A program made the position numbers and the translations under genes. From CAYYKD01 sp964471825 (GTDB taxonomy: Bacteria; Spirochaetota; GWE2-31-10; CAYYKD01), in NCBI GenBank assembly GCA_964471825.1, contig CAYYKD010000002.1, positions 1-64,000 of the forward strand: a DNA stretch of 64,000 nucleotides. The letters run 5' to 3'. Positions 18,277 through 28,076 of this stretch are shown here, piece after piece (position 1 is the first letter of the stretch; each line of letters starts with the position of its first letter). The notes under the pieces are model-generated. The model worked only from the letters and a program-made list of their open reading frames with translations, had not been told where the DNA came from and made no database searches.

Positions 18277-19170
18277 ATGGAAATCTTAAAGGCAATTATC
18301 ATTGCAGTTGTACAGGGGATAACAGAATTTATACCGGTCTCATCATCGGGACACATCATCCTATTGAAGAAGATACTCGGTCTTGAGGTCAATCAAAGTT
18401 TTGATATAATTCTCCATATGGGAACTCTGGTGTCTGTAGTCTTTGTCTTTAGGAAAGAACTCATTGAAATGTTTACAGGAGTATTTCATAGCAATATTAA
18501 CTCAAAACTTTATGGTGTTGATATAAAAAGAAAATCAACTATGAAAATCTGGCTTTTCTATATCATAGCTACTATTCCTGCAGGAATATCAGGGTTGTTG
18601 CTAAAAGATTATTTTGACAAAACACCATCTGAGATGAATAGACCATTTTTCATACTTCTATCAACCTGTTTTTGTATAACCGCCATTCTACTGCTAATAT
18701 CAAGATTTATCCGATATAAAAAAACCGACAATATACTGACGATGGGATATACTCAGGCACTAACAATTGGCCTCTTCCAGGCCATAGGTGTCTTACCCGG
18801 TGTTTCAAGATCAGGCTCAACTATCTTTGGTGCAATAGCAAGCGGGATAAACCGGGAGGATGCAGCAAGATTTTCATTTATATTAAGCATACCGATAATA
18901 CTTGCTTCGTTTTTATTAGACATTGTAAAAGCAATCGGTTCAGGCATCTCTTCAGGAACAAACACAGCTACAATTTCAGAGCTGACTGCAGTTAGCAGTA
19001 ATATTATTCCTATAAATCTAGTGGGATTCTTTGTTGCATTGATAACCGGTTACTTCTCACTTGTGCTTCTATTAAAGTTAATTAAGACAGGCAAACTCTG
19101 GTTCTTTGCCATATATCTGATAATTCCGGCAACAACATCACTGATTATTTCTCTAAGTATGAAGTCTTGA
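18277..19170 (+). CDS. uppP: Undecaprenyl-diphosphatase (BacA type)
   Basis: This is an integral membrane enzyme that dephosphorylates undecaprenyl pyrophosphate to recycle the lipid carrier for peptidoglycan and other envelope polymers; it confers bacitracin resistance. The protein has 297 residues and about eight helices. Both signature blocks are present: QGITEFIPVSSSGH near the N-terminus and PGVSRSGSTI near residue 175. The start has AGGGG upstream. It belongs with murG in one transcription unit, and both act on the same lipid carrier. Confidence 0.94.
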   Translation: MEILKAIIIAVVQGITEFIPVSSSGHIILLKKILGLEVNQSFDIILHMGTLVSVVFVFRKELIEMFTGVFHSNINSKLYGVDIKRKSTMKIWLFYIIATIPAGISGLLLKDYFDKTPSEMNRPFFILLSTCFCITAILLLISRFIRYKKTDNILTMGYTQALTIGLFQAIGVLPGVSRSGSTIFGAIASGINREDAARFSFILSIPIILASFLLDIVKAIGSGISSGTNTATISELTAVSSNIIPINLVGFFVALITGYFSLVLLLKLIKTGKLWFFAIYLIIPATTSLIISLSMKS

Positions 19171-19195
19171 TTTTTTTTATTTTTTAAGGGGTTTT

Positions 19196-21907
19196 ATGGA
19201 TAATTTTAAATTTTCGAGGATTATTATATTTTTTTTACTATCCATAATTTTACTTTTTCTAACATTCAGAATTGACATTGTTTTTTTTGACAACAAGTTA
19301 TTTGGAATCTCCTCCATGATTATAGATTCATTTTTTTATAATTTACTTGGCAGCTTTATTGTTGTCTACTATGCTCTATTAATAGCCTCTCTAGTCTTTG
19401 CTCTGACACCATACCACCTCTTTGACAAGATATTGGTCATAACAGGTTCGCTAATAGCAATATACTTTGCTCCTGCCTTGATTGAATTTTACAATATCAA
19501 TGGGATCACGGGTGGAACTCATGGCCAAAGTATTAACAGGTTTTTCAAAGAATCGGGATTTGTCATTGAACTGTCTGTATTTTTTATAGCATTTTTTACA
19601 TCATTTATCTGTATTCTTTACCCCTTCAGAAGGATCATTGCAGGTGGTGTACATGGTTTATTTAATACGGGTGTTGATAAAAATTATAAAGATAAAAATT
19701 ACACGGAAAATAATTACACGATAAAAAATACACACGATAAAAAACAAAAGAATACTCATGAAAAATACAACCTAAATACAAGTAACCCGGATTCATCATC
19801 AAGGTATAGTAACATTATAAAATTTGAAGATACTCTAACCAATGATGATTTATCGAGAGATAGAAAGAGCTCACAGTCTCCTAAAACCCCATGGATAACA
19901 AAAGTTGTATATGAAGATAATGATAGAGTTGAGATCCCGTTTTCGTCAAGGGATAGGGTAAGAAAATTTAAACTGAAAGATGAGACCCTTAATACTTCCT
20001 ATTACGAAGAGGTAAAAACCCTAAGTGACATGCCGCTTTCCGATGAGAGATCAGATATTAACTCAAATCAGATGCCAATTGATAAAGCAAAGCTGGAAGA
20101 GTACTTTAGTAAAACTAAGGAACTATGGAGATCTCAAAGAGAGCAGAGTGAAAAGACCGAAAATTTCGATAACATTCCAGGTAGAGGTGAATCAGAGTAT
20201 CTTATTGAAATTAATCCTAAGGCTATAAATAGTAGTGGTACCGAAAACGAATATAACGAAAACGATTATAACGAAGAAGATGTCGTCGATCAGTTAGAAG
20301 ATTTTGAGGAGCCATCCTCAGACGCAGAGTTAATAGAAGAAGATTTATCAGATGAAAGCTATATCGATGATGACCTGATAGAAGCAGAATTAATTGAAGA
20401 AAATGAATATATTGATCAATACATAGATCAATATAAAGAAGAGTTAGAAGAAGAGTATGAAGATGACACTGATCTCTACCCGGCTCCCATTGCCCCACCT
20501 AAAGAAATACTGGAAGCTCAAAAGGGGTATTCATACGAGGAATTTAAGGCTGAGGAGAACGAATCAGCAACAATACTTGAGGCTACCCTTCTAGAATTTG
20601 GTATAAAGGCAGAGGTGACTCAGATCATTCATGGGCCGGTTGTAACCCTCTATAAACTAATACCAGCCCCCGGTATAAAATTATCAAGAATCGAAACGCT
20701 ATCAAATAATCTTGCGTTGAGACTTGCAGCGAAATCAATCCGGATAATCGCCCCGATTCCCGGTGAGAAATGCGTTGGAATTGAAATACCAAATAGAATA
20801 CGAGAGGTTGTAAGTTTTAAGGAAGTTGTAGATAGTGAGGCGTTTACAAACTCAAAGTACCACATACCTGTTGGACTCGGTAAGGATATTTATGGAAATA
20901 TTATCCTCATAGATGTCTATAAAATGCCGCATATTCTCGTTGCCGGTGCTACAGGCTCAGGTAAATCAGTCTGTGTAAATGTGTTTATTTCAAGCATATT
21001 GTTTTCATGCAGTCCTGATAAAGTAAAACTTCTTCTAATCGATCCGAAGATTGTAGAATTAAAACCCTATAATGATGTGCCGCATCTTTTGACCCCTGTT
21101 ATCACTGACTCAAAGAAGGCTATAAATGCATTGAAATATCTCGTTATAGAGATGGAAAGAAGATACTCTGTCCTTGATACTCTGGGTGCAAGAGATATAG
21201 TTGAGTATAATAAGCTTATTGATAAAAATAAACTCGAAGATGAACGATTACCGTTCATAGTTGCAGTTGTAGATGAGTTTGCCGATCTTATCTCTGTTGC
21301 AGGTAAGGAAGTTGAAGGACTCTTTGCCCGTCTTACTGCAAAGGCACGAGCTGTTGGAATACACCTTCTTCTTGCTACACAGAGGCCATCAATAGATGTA
21401 ATAACAGGTCTTATTAAGGCAAATGTTCCGACACGGATAGCTTTTCAGGTTATCTCTCTGCAGGACTCTAGAATTATACTTGATCAGAAGGGTGCCGAAA
21501 AACTTCTCGGGCAGGGGGATATGCTCTATTTAAGCCCTACACAACCATTTACAATAAGACTTCAGGGTGCATTTCTCTCTAAGGAAGAGGTAGATAGGAT
21601 AACAGAACACTGGAAAAAAGTAGCAAAACCTGATTATATTGATATTGAGGCTGAATTAAATATCTTTGATGATGAAAACGACGACTCAGATGATGATGCC
21701 GATCTTAATGATCCGCTATTTAAGGAGGCGATAGATATAGTTTATCGAAGTCAGAAAGCCTCTGCAAGTTACCTGCAAAGAAAACTCGGTATCGGATATA
21801 ATAGAGCCGCAAGAATGGTTGAAGAGATGGAGCGGATGGGGCTTGTAGGACCGCAAAGAGGTTCAAAACCGAGAGAGATCATATCTAATGAAATCGACCC
21901 GTTCTAA
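19196..21907 (+). CDS. ftsK: DNA translocase FtsK/SpoIIIE
   Basis: This is the septal DNA pump that clears and resolves chromosomes during division. The protein has 903 residues. Four transmembrane helices lie in residues 1-150. A low-complexity linker (about 155-430) is rich in Asn/Lys/Tyr and then in Glu/Asp, with short repeats such as DQYIDQY. The motor domain carries the Walker A motif GATGSGKS (about 584-591), Walker B VVDEFADL, and LLATQRPSIDVITG. The C-terminal winged-helix gamma domain that reads KOPS/SRS is present (ASASYLQRKLGIGYNRAARM). AAGGGG precedes ATG 19196. It closes the envelope/division run. Confidence 0.95.
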   Translation: MDNFKFSRIIIFFLLSIILLFLTFRIDIVFFDNKLFGISSMIIDSFFYNLLGSFIVVYYALLIASLVFALTPYHLFDKILVITGSLIAIYFAPALIEFYNINGITGGTHGQSINRFFKESGFVIELSVFFIAFFTSFICILYPFRRIIAGGVHGLFNTGVDKNYKDKNYTENNYTIKNTHDKKQKNTHEKYNLNTSNPDSSSRYSNIIKFEDTLTNDDLSRDRKSSQSPKTPWITKVVYEDNDRVEIPFSSRDRVRKFKLKDETLNTSYYEEVKTLSDMPLSDERSDINSNQMPIDKAKLEEYFSKTKELWRSQREQSEKTENFDNIPGRGESEYLIEINPKAINSSGTENEYNENDYNEEDVVDQLEDFEEPSSDAELIEEDLSDESYIDDDLIEAELIEENEYIDQYIDQYKEELEEEYEDDTDLYPAPIAPPKEILEAQKGYSYEEFKAEENESATILEATLLEFGIKAEVTQIIHGPVVTLYKLIPAPGIKLSRIETLSNNLALRLAAKSIRIIAPIPGEKCVGIEIPNRIREVVSFKEVVDSEAFTNSKYHIPVGLGKDIYGNIILIDVYKMPHILVAGATGSGKSVCVNVFISSILFSCSPDKVKLLLIDPKIVELKPYNDVPHLLTPVITDSKKAINALKYLVIEMERRYSVLDTLGARDIVEYNKLIDKNKLEDERLPFIVAVVDEFADLISVAGKEVEGLFARLTAKARAVGIHLLLATQRPSIDVITGLIKANVPTRIAFQVISLQDSRIILDQKGAEKLLGQGDMLYLSPTQPFTIRLQGAFLSKEEVDRITEHWKKVAKPDYIDIEAELNIFDDENDDSDDDADLNDPLFKEAIDIVYRSQKASASYLQRKLGIGYNRAARMVEEMERMGLVGPQRGSKPREIISNEIDPF

Positions 21908-21932
21908 AAGTTCGGCTTAATTATAGCCACTG

Positions 21933-22697
21933 CTAAACACCGTAAAAATTATTTTCATTGAATATCTTTTTAATTGCTTTCCATGATTCAGCCTCATAAA
22001 AATTTTGCCTTTTTTCATATTCTTCGTGCTGTTTCACTCTAATAATCGGGTTCTTGATCTTAATTGCTACAAGATCATTGGTAAGATACGCTTTAATATC
22101 AGAGTTTAGATCCCCAATCCCTATCCCTTTCTTTGAAATAACCGAAACTGAGGCAATAGACTTGGATTTATACCTCATGAGGTCAAATGTACTTTCGGTA
22201 TGCCTGGAAATAATTGGGCCATCAGGAAAATTGTTCTTTTTTAACCAGAGTTTAGTCATCTTTGTATGGTTGATTATCCTACCGGTCAGATAGATCAATG
22301 TATATTTTTTTGAAAGCTCTGTTAAAACGCTAGATGCATCGGGTAACGACTTGATACTTAGAATATTTCTGGTTATGTATAGAAAGACATTTGTATAGGA
22401 CAATGTAAAATCTATATCACATATTATATAGGGTTCGTCTGTATGTAGACGGAGAGTTGTTAAAGGTATATACTGAAAATTATTGTTCTTGGTAATAAAT
22501 ATTTTTAGAGTAGTAATTTTATCTTTTATACTGTCAATGCTGGTGTTAAACTTACTACCATCGAGGAAGCCTGAATAAATCAGTTCATTATGATTGTATA
22601 TATCAACCTTGCCGTCATTCAGCCTTCTATCTATTACATTGAGAATAATATTATGATTTGAATCTGCATTTGAAATAACATCGTTATAGATAACCAT
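21933..22697 (-). CDS. HAD-like phosphatase, LNS2/App1-type domain
   Basis: This is a 254-residue protein. The C-terminal half (about residues 90-230) has HAD-superfamily motifs: DIDFTLS (motif I, DxDxT), the YLTGR motif II and a C-terminal GIGDLNSD motif IV. The arrangement TGR then WLKKNNFPDGPI is characteristic of LNS2/lipin-related and App1-like phosphatidate phosphatases. The N-terminal 90 residues look beta-rich. It may act on a phospholipid or phosphoprotein; the substrate is not determined. It converges on ftsK with a 25-base gap and is the last gene of a minus-strand group. Confidence 0.72.
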   Translation of the reverse strand: MVIYNDVISNADSNHNIILNVIDRRLNDGKVDIYNHNELIYSGFLDGSKFNTSIDSIKDKITTLKIFITKNNNFQYIPLTTLRLHTDEPYIICDIDFTLSYTNVFLYITRNILSIKSLPDASSVLTELSKKYTLIYLTGRIINHTKMTKLWLKKNNFPDGPIISRHTESTFDLMRYKSKSIASVSVISKKGIGIGDLNSDIKAYLTNDLVAIKIKNPIIRVKQHEEYEKRQNFYEAESWKAIKKIFNENNFYGV

Positions 22698-22776
22698 TTA
22701 TTCTATATATTATATTTACCGGCATTTGTAAAGAAAATAATTTCACGCTTGTACAAAAATACTTTTATCAAAAACA

Positions 22777-23537
22777 CTATCTTATTGATTTTTCTTTTTT
22801 TACGGCTTCATAGGATGAAATAATCTTACGCATCATATTATCAGCCTCTTTTCGTTCAGCTTCAGGTAGGCTGTGAGTTTTATCAGGGTGATATTTCATA
22901 CAGAGCTCTCTATATCTCTTTTTGATCTCATCATTTGGTGTGTTTCTATCGACACCTAATATGCTGTAGTGATCGACCCTGTCCTCAGACTTAAATTTGT
23001 TTCTACTTTGTTCATATCGACCATATTCTGCTCTATCTTCGTATGTAAACTCTTCTCCAAAGAAAATTGATGGATTAACACCCAAACTTAATGCCACCTC
23101 AGACAGAACAGCTCTTTCATTAGCATTGATAAATCCTTTGTTTTTAAAAATACTTATCAAGAATGAGACTATATTTATCTTGGTATAGAATGGTAAACCT
23201 CTGTTAAGCTCATACAAAACTGTCATTGCAAGTCTTGCATCAAAATGCGTATTTAGATTACGAAGCTCCATCATCATCCTCGATGCTTCCTGATAACCAA
23301 AATTCTTTATCAGTTGATCTTTGATATGATGAATTGTTCCTTTATTATATCCTGTTTTATATAGAATATATGACAGAATGGACGGCATCCCTTTTTTAAT
23401 TGATAATTCTGTCTGTGTTGTGTCGTCAGCCTCAAAGAACTTTGAACTTGAGTCAAACATATGTCCTACAAATAACCCCATCAATGCACCTATAGGCCCA
23501 AATATTAGACCTACAAAAAAACCAATAATTTTTCCCA
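22777..23537 (-). CDS. djlA: DjlA-like membrane-anchored J-domain co-chaperone
   Basis: This is an approximately 252-residue protein. An N-terminal glycine-rich membrane segment (GKIIGFFVGLIFGPIGALMG, then FVGHMFD) is followed by a TerB-like helical domain and a C-terminal J domain with the HPD motif (MKYHPDKT), which stimulates DnaK ATPase. This order is diagnostic of DjlA. Start ATG 23537 matches where DjlA proteins begin; TTG 23574 would add 12 residues. Neither has a strong ribosome binding site. Confidence 0.85.
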
Positions 23538-23740
23538 TAAACTGTATTATAATTAAAAATACCCTTTCTATCAAATCAAATTTAATAATTTACATTTTTA
23601 TTGGGTAGATTAAATTTTTGGCAAATCTTCTATATATTTTATCCCTATAATATACCTGATAATTATAGCTTTAAGTCTGGGGATGGGTAGGATGGTGGGG
23701 ACACCCTGGTACTGTCTTACCCTGTTTGTCTTATCCTGTT

Positions 23741-24793
23741 TTAATTATCAATTATACCGCCGCCGATTAATAACTGTTTATGATAAAGTACAAGGTGCTG
23801 GCCGGGTGATGATTCTGCATTTCGTTCGATAAATTTTACTCTAATTTTATTATTGTCTATAAATGAGATTTTAGCATCTCGGCCGCTACTGGAGAATCTT
23901 GGTCGGGCTGTGTAAATTTTATCACTATCATTTTTGCAGTGTTCTTGCAGATACTCTATCTGCCCTTTAATATCTGATATTATAACCTCATCTCGTTTTA
24001 GCTCATCAAAATCTCCTAGTATGACGGTGTTCTCTTTCGGAATCTTATCTATAACAAAGTAAACTCTATTTGCATTGATCAATAGTCCCCGTCTCTGACC
24101 AATTGTATAATAGAAGTGGCCTCGATGCTCCCCGAGTATATTACCATCCCTATCCTTGAAAAAACCTTTATCGGTGTAATGTTCGATATTATTTTCAATA
24201 AATGATTTATAACCCCCCGGTGCAAAGCAGAGTCCTTGACTATCCTTTCTATCATGAACTGTAAGCATATTATCCATTGCAATTTTTCTAACAGATGTTT
24301 TATCTAATACACCAAGTGGCAGGTGGAGAATCTTTAATATATCATCATCTACTCTGTAGAGCATATAGGATTGATCCTTTTTTTTATCTATACTCTTTTT
24401 TATAAAATGCCTGTTGTTGTTTACTATGATTGATGCATAATGACCTGTAGTAATGCCTGATCCGTTTAGTTCAAGCATTTTTTTATGCAGAATATAATAT
24501 TTCACTGATGCATTACAGATGGGGCATGGTGAGGGGGTAGCTTTTGAGTTAATTGTATCTCTGTAGTAGTTTAATATGTTGTCATTGAAGTAGTTACCTG
24601 CTTCAATTGTTATCAGATCAATTTTTAGCTCTGAAGCACTCTTTTCAACAAACTTGAGATTTTGTTCGCTCCATCTATTACCAATAATAAATGTAACACC
24701 AACTACTTGATATCCTGCCTTTTTCATGAGGAGTGCAGCGACAGTGCTGTCAACACCACCGCTAAGACCTGCAATTATTAATCCCTTATTCAT
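23741..24793 (-). CDS. mnmA: tRNA-specific 2-thiouridylase
   Basis: This enzyme makes 2-thiouridine at wobble position 34 of tRNA-Lys, -Glu and -Gln using ATP and a persulfide sulfur. The protein has 350 residues. The PP-loop SGGVDSTV is at 10-17. The catalytic cysteines are Cys93 in PCPICN (the nucleophile position of the family) and Cys189 in KDSQGLCF. Also present are GHYA and YTIGQRRGL, and the C-terminal beta-barrel has RYSxxG-like RFSSSGRDA. It lies 26 bases downstream of the polyferredoxin gene on the same strand. Confidence 0.94.
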   Translation of the reverse strand: MNKGLIIAGLSGGVDSTVAALLMKKAGYQVVGVTFIIGNRWSEQNLKFVEKSASELKIDLITIEAGNYFNDNILNYYRDTINSKATPSPCPICNASVKYYILHKKMLELNGSGITTGHYASIIVNNNRHFIKKSIDKKKDQSYMLYRVDDDILKILHLPLGVLDKTSVRKIAMDNMLTVHDRKDSQGLCFAPGGYKSFIENNIEHYTDKGFFKDRDGNILGEHRGHFYYTIGQRRGLLINANRVYFVIDKIPKENTVILGDFDELKRDEVIISDIKGQIEYLQEHCKNDSDKIYTARPRFSSSGRDAKISFIDNNKIRVKFIERNAESSPGQHLVLYHKQLLIGGGIIDN

Positions 24794-24819
24794 TATCTGT
24801 TGGGTGTTTTTTGATGTTT

Positions 24820-26214
24820 TTATTCTATCATCTTTCTGACAACTTCTCTGATCATTTCTACTTCAAAGGATGGATCATTTTTTTGCTTTAGTTCACGAAT
24901 ATCTTTGATCTTTGGATTGAGAGGTAGGTCATTTTCATTAATTTCAAGCATTTTGTAGAGATCGTTTTTAGATATCCCAAAGGTTGTACAGAGTTCATCA
25001 ACACTTGTGTTACCTTTGATAGAGCTGGTATCAAGGCCGGGTTTATTAGCATCAATTTCACCGGATTTTATGATATTATCAACAGCCTTTCTTATAGTAT
25101 CTTCAGTTATTTTCGGCAGAGTCTTTGATATATCTTTAATTTTGATGTTTTCTGCAATTATTGATTGCTCGACACCAATTTCCTTATAAAGTCGGTTTAA
25201 CTTAATTGAAAAAACCTCAGATATATTTTGTAGGGTCATAAATCCCCGGATGCTGTATGGATCAAGGACACCATCCTTTGTTACAACGCTTGTAATAGTT
25301 GGCTCACTTGTACGCCATATTTTTGTAATATTTGCTATGCCGATTATACCAAGATAAATTGAGACACCAACAATCCCGATAACTATCGGCTTGATGAATA
25401 TCCCGCCTACACGAGCCTTTAGGGTATCCTTTTTAGTAGGGCAGGCAGTGACACATTCCAGGCAACTTAGACACTCGGAACTTTTAACTATGGTGAGTTT
25501 TGCAACAGGGATATTTACAGGACATGCCTTACTGCATTTGTCACAGTTGATGCAGGTAGTAGTGTCGCGGTTTATCTTAAAAAATGAAACTTTATTTAAT
25601 ATACCTAGGAAAGCTCCAAGGGGACAGAGGTACTTGCAAAAAAATCTGTCGTAAAAAAAAGATAGTATCAATGAGCCAAATAGAATAATAGTGCCTATAA
25701 GAAATTCTCCTATTAACTCTTCAAAACCTGCCGATATGTGAGCAAATGCAGCAAAAGGATCAAAAGGTCGTATTACCATATCAGCCATTCGCCATGTAAA
25801 ATAGAGTATAACTATAAGTAATGGGTATTTGATAAGCCTAAGCCATCTGTCAACTGCAGTCGGAATAGTAAACCTCTTTTTAAGTAATCCTCGGCCTATC
25901 TTACCGAATATCTCCTGTAGGCCGCCGATGGCACAGATCCATCCGCAAAAAAATCTTCCCAGAAGGGCTGACAAAACGATTGTTCCTATTAGAAGGACAA
26001 AGTTTGACGGGTAAGTTCTTTTTAGGTACTCTCCCTGAGCAATTAATTTATATACTGTCTCTATTGCTCCGAATGGGCAGAGTGCATCTACCGATGGAGA
26101 GCCTGACGGACCGCCGCCCATTTTCTGATGTCTAATAGATGCAACAATTACGACGACAATAAAAAATGATAGCACAATCAGTCTGAATGTTCGAGTCTTG
26201 TTAATTCTTAACAT
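24820..26214 (-). CDS. Membrane polyferredoxin (NapH/CcoG-like) with extra C-terminal domain
   Basis: This is a 464-residue inner-membrane iron-sulfur protein. Transmembrane helices span residues 10-220 with cysteine pairs FFCGWIC (90, 94) and FFCKYLCPLG. Two classical 4Fe-4S motifs follow (CINCDKCSKACP and CLSCLECVTACP), then another helix (about 268-290) and about 170 residues of soluble tail. The tail has two similar helical blocks, one near FSIKLNRLYKEIGV and one near FGISKNDLYKMLEI. NapH-type proteins pass electrons between quinol and periplasmic or cytoplasmic partners. No partner gene is adjacent, so its electron donor and acceptor are unknown. Confidence 0.8.
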   Translation of the reverse strand: MLRINKTRTFRLIVLSFFIVVVIVASIRHQKMGGGPSGSPSVDALCPFGAIETVYKLIAQGEYLKRTYPSNFVLLIGTIVLSALLGRFFCGWICAIGGLQEIFGKIGRGLLKKRFTIPTAVDRWLRLIKYPLLIVILYFTWRMADMVIRPFDPFAAFAHISAGFEELIGEFLIGTIILFGSLILSFFYDRFFCKYLCPLGAFLGILNKVSFFKINRDTTTCINCDKCSKACPVNIPVAKLTIVKSSECLSCLECVTACPTKKDTLKARVGGIFIKPIVIGIVGVSIYLGIIGIANITKIWRTSEPTITSVVTKDGVLDPYSIRGFMTLQNISEVFSIKLNRLYKEIGVEQSIIAENIKIKDISKTLPKITEDTIRKAVDNIIKSGEIDANKPGLDTSSIKGNTSVDELCTTFGISKNDLYKMLEINENDLPLNPKIKDIRELKQKNDPSFEVEMIREVVRKMIE

Positions 26215-26307
26215 AAAAATTACTCCTATAAAAAGTCAACTATTCTATAAAAAAATTAAGTCTTTAAGAAAAAACTATTCAAAATTACTTACAATTAAAT
26301 ATATTTA

Positions 26308-26337
26308 GGCTCTTGCAAAAATAAATTTTGAATTTTT
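26308..26337. mobile_element. Solo MITE end
   Basis: Thirty bases starting GGCTCTTGCAAAAATAAATT are identical to the reverse complement of the right end of the MITE at 52641-52925. No matching second end is found nearby, so this is a truncated or decayed copy. Confidence 0.75.
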
Positions 26338-26385
26338 ACATGAACCTTGATTATAATAATATATTTTAGTTATGGTGTAAATAAG

Positions 26386-26411
26386 AATGTTAAAAAATAA
26401 TGTTAAAAAAT
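26386..26411. repeat. 13-bp direct tandem repeat
   Basis: AATGTTAAAAAAT occurs twice in tandem without mismatch, about 60 bases before the exbB promoter. Confidence 0.7.
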
Positions 26412-26466
26412 AAAAGTAAAAAAAGAGGTTATAATAATGTTTTTCTATTATAATTATGATTACTAC

Positions 26467-26495
26467 TTGAAATCGCTCTTAGAAAATGATATATA
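26467..26495 (+). promoter_or_regulatory. Predicted promoter of exbB-exbD-exbD-tonB
   Basis: TTGAAA (26467-26472), 17-base spacer, TATATA (26490-26495). It overlaps the ATG at 26486, so translation must start further down, at 26522. Confidence 0.6.
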
Positions 26496-26521
26496 CATTA
26501 AAAAGTAAGGAGATGAATATT

Positions 26522-27253
26522 ATGAATATATTTGCTGAGTCAGTTGGTGCGGTTGATGTTGCGGTAGATGGAATAACACAAAATGTAACACAGATTGCTC
26601 AGGAGACGGCACAGGCGATGAGCGTTGCAGAACTTTTTAAACTTGGCGGCGTTTTTATGTGGCCATTGCTTTTATTCTCTATCATAACAGTAGCTATTGT
26701 GGTTGAGAGGATTATTTTTTATGCAATTCACAATCTTAAAGTCCTAGACATGGAAAATGATATAATAAGTAAGATTGAGGTCGGTAAGATAGTAGAGGCG
26801 ATGACACACTGTGATACATATAAAAAGAACAAACTAGGTGCGGGGGTAATAAGTAAGTGTTTAAAGATGGCCTCCTTGGGTGAACATAGGATGGAAAAGG
26901 CTATTGAGGCTGCTGCTGCAGAAAAAATAAAGGATCTTGAAAAGGGATTTAATTTTTTAGTTGCTATCGGGTCGCTTGCACCAATTACAGGTTTTCTAGG
27001 GACGGTTTCGGGTATGATTGGAGCTTTTCAGTCTATAGCGAATGCAGCCGATGTAAATGCACAGCTTGTTGCAGGCGGTATATTTGAGGCATTGATTACA
27101 ACAGCATTTGGGTTGATAATTGCGATTATCGCTATAGCATTCTATAACATATTTTCTCATATTGTTGATAAGTTTGCTGGTGATATAGAGATGTTGGGGA
27201 GTGATCTTATTACCTCTGTTATTGTTAATGCGGATTCGGCAGCACAGGATTAA
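26522..27253 (+). CDS. exbB: ExbB/TolQ-type proton channel protein
   Basis: This is a 243-residue MotA/TolQ/ExbB proton-channel subunit that energises TonB with the proton motive force. The first helix (about 44-64, FMWPLLLFSIITVAIVVER) is followed by a cytoplasmic loop and two helices near residues 145-165 (LAPITGFLGTVSGMI) and 185-210 (EALITTAFGLIIAIIAIAF), the canonical pattern. ATG 26522 is chosen because AAGGAG lies nine bases upstream and the promoter covers the alternative ATG 26486. The order exbB-exbD-exbD-tonB with 2-bp gaps or short overlaps shows a single operon. Confidence 0.9.
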   Translation: MNIFAESVGAVDVAVDGITQNVTQIAQETAQAMSVAELFKLGGVFMWPLLLFSIITVAIVVERIIFYAIHNLKVLDMENDIISKIEVGKIVEAMTHCDTYKKNKLGAGVISKCLKMASLGEHRMEKAIEAAAAEKIKDLEKGFNFLVAIGSLAPITGFLGTVSGMIGAFQSIANAADVNAQLVAGGIFEALITTAFGLIIAIIAIAFYNIFSHIVDKFAGDIEMLGSDLITSVIVNADSAAQD

Positions 27254-27255
27254 TT

Positions 27256-27675
27256 ATGAAAGTTAGAATAAGAAGGCGTAAAGCGATAGATGCAACCGAG
27301 TCGGGTGCACTCAGTGATCTTGCATTTCTACTTATCATATTCTTTATAGTAATTGCAGTATTTAATATAAACAAGGGATTTATACTGGGGTTACCCAAAA
27401 AAGACTCAACTAAGCTAATAAATATTGAAGAGATAATGAAGGTTCAGTTGACGGCTTCAAATCAACTTGAATACGAGGGAAGAATCCTATCGCTTGATGA
27501 GGTAGAAAAAGCTGCCTTAGAGATTGTTAGGCTAAAGCCAAATATGACATTTCTCTTGAAAGTTGATCCTGAGTCAGGATATCAAAATGTAATTGATGTA
27601 GTGGATGTAGTTAGAAAGCTTAAGATTGATAACTTTTCATTTTCAATGTCAGAACCGCTCTCAGGGGGCAGATAA
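27256..27675 (+). CDS. exbD: ExbD/TolR family protein, copy 1
   Basis: This is a 139-residue inner-membrane protein with one helix (about 19-38) preceded by a basic cytoplasmic stub. The pattern ALSDLAFLLIIFFIV carries the conserved Asp that takes part in proton transfer. The periplasmic C-terminus is the usual ExbD fold (VDPESGYQNVIDVVDVVRKL). It starts 2 bp after exbB and overlaps the second exbD by 1 bp. Confidence 0.9.
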   Translation: MKVRIRRRKAIDATESGALSDLAFLLIIFFIVIAVFNINKGFILGLPKKDSTKLINIEEIMKVQLTASNQLEYEGRILSLDEVEKAALEIVRLKPNMTFLLKVDPESGYQNVIDVVDVVRKLKIDNFSFSMSEPLSGGR

Positions 27676-28076
27676 TGAATATAAAAAAATCCAGAAGAAT
27701 GCCCATTATTTCTGTTAATTCTATGTCCGATATTGCATTTTTTCTTTTGATATTTATTATGTTGATATCATTAATTAATTATCGTAAGGAGATAAAGATT
27801 GAGTACCCTGAGGCAAAATTTCAGGAGACAACACAGGCCGATACAAATTTTGAAGTATGGGTGGATGTATCTGGGAATATTTATCATAAGGGTATGATTA
27901 TTGACCTTGCGTCGCTGGAAATATTGATAGCGAAGGCTGTAACTGATGATCCTAAGGTGAGAATTCATGTGATTGCTGATAGGGGGACAAAATACAGGCA
28001 TGTAAGTGATATTATTGAGATTCTAAAACTTATTCAGCACAGATCAGTATCATTTGTAGTAAGGGGGAGTAAATGA
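27675..28076 (+). CDS. exbD: ExbD/TolR family protein, copy 2
   Basis: This is a 133-residue second ExbD. It has the same design: basic N-terminus, SMSDIAFFLLIFIMLISLI helix with the conserved Asp, and a periplasmic domain ending near ADRGTKYRHVSDIIEILKL. Paired, diverged ExbD proteins are common in spirochaetes and Bacteroidetes and probably form a heterodimer in the ExbB pentamer. It overlaps tonB by 4 bp (ATGA). Confidence 0.9.
   Translation: MNIKKSRRMPIISVNSMSDIAFFLLIFIMLISLINYRKEIKIEYPEAKFQETTQADTNFEVWVDVSGNIYHKGMIIDLASLEILIAKAVTDDPKVRIHVIADRGTKYRHVSDIIEILKLIQHRSVSFVVRGSK

Larger units (their letters stand above)
26215..26521. other. Intergenic region before exbB
   Basis: This 307-bp AT-rich gap holds a 30-bp copy of one MITE end (26308-26337), a 13-bp tandem direct repeat (26386-26411) and a predicted promoter for exbB (26467-26495). 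No gene or RNA is seen. Confidence 0.7.

Noticed and set aside
23640..23740. Terminator between mnmA and djlA
   Set aside because: A G-rich/C-rich stretch with loose complementarity is present, but no clean stem followed by a T run could be drawn.
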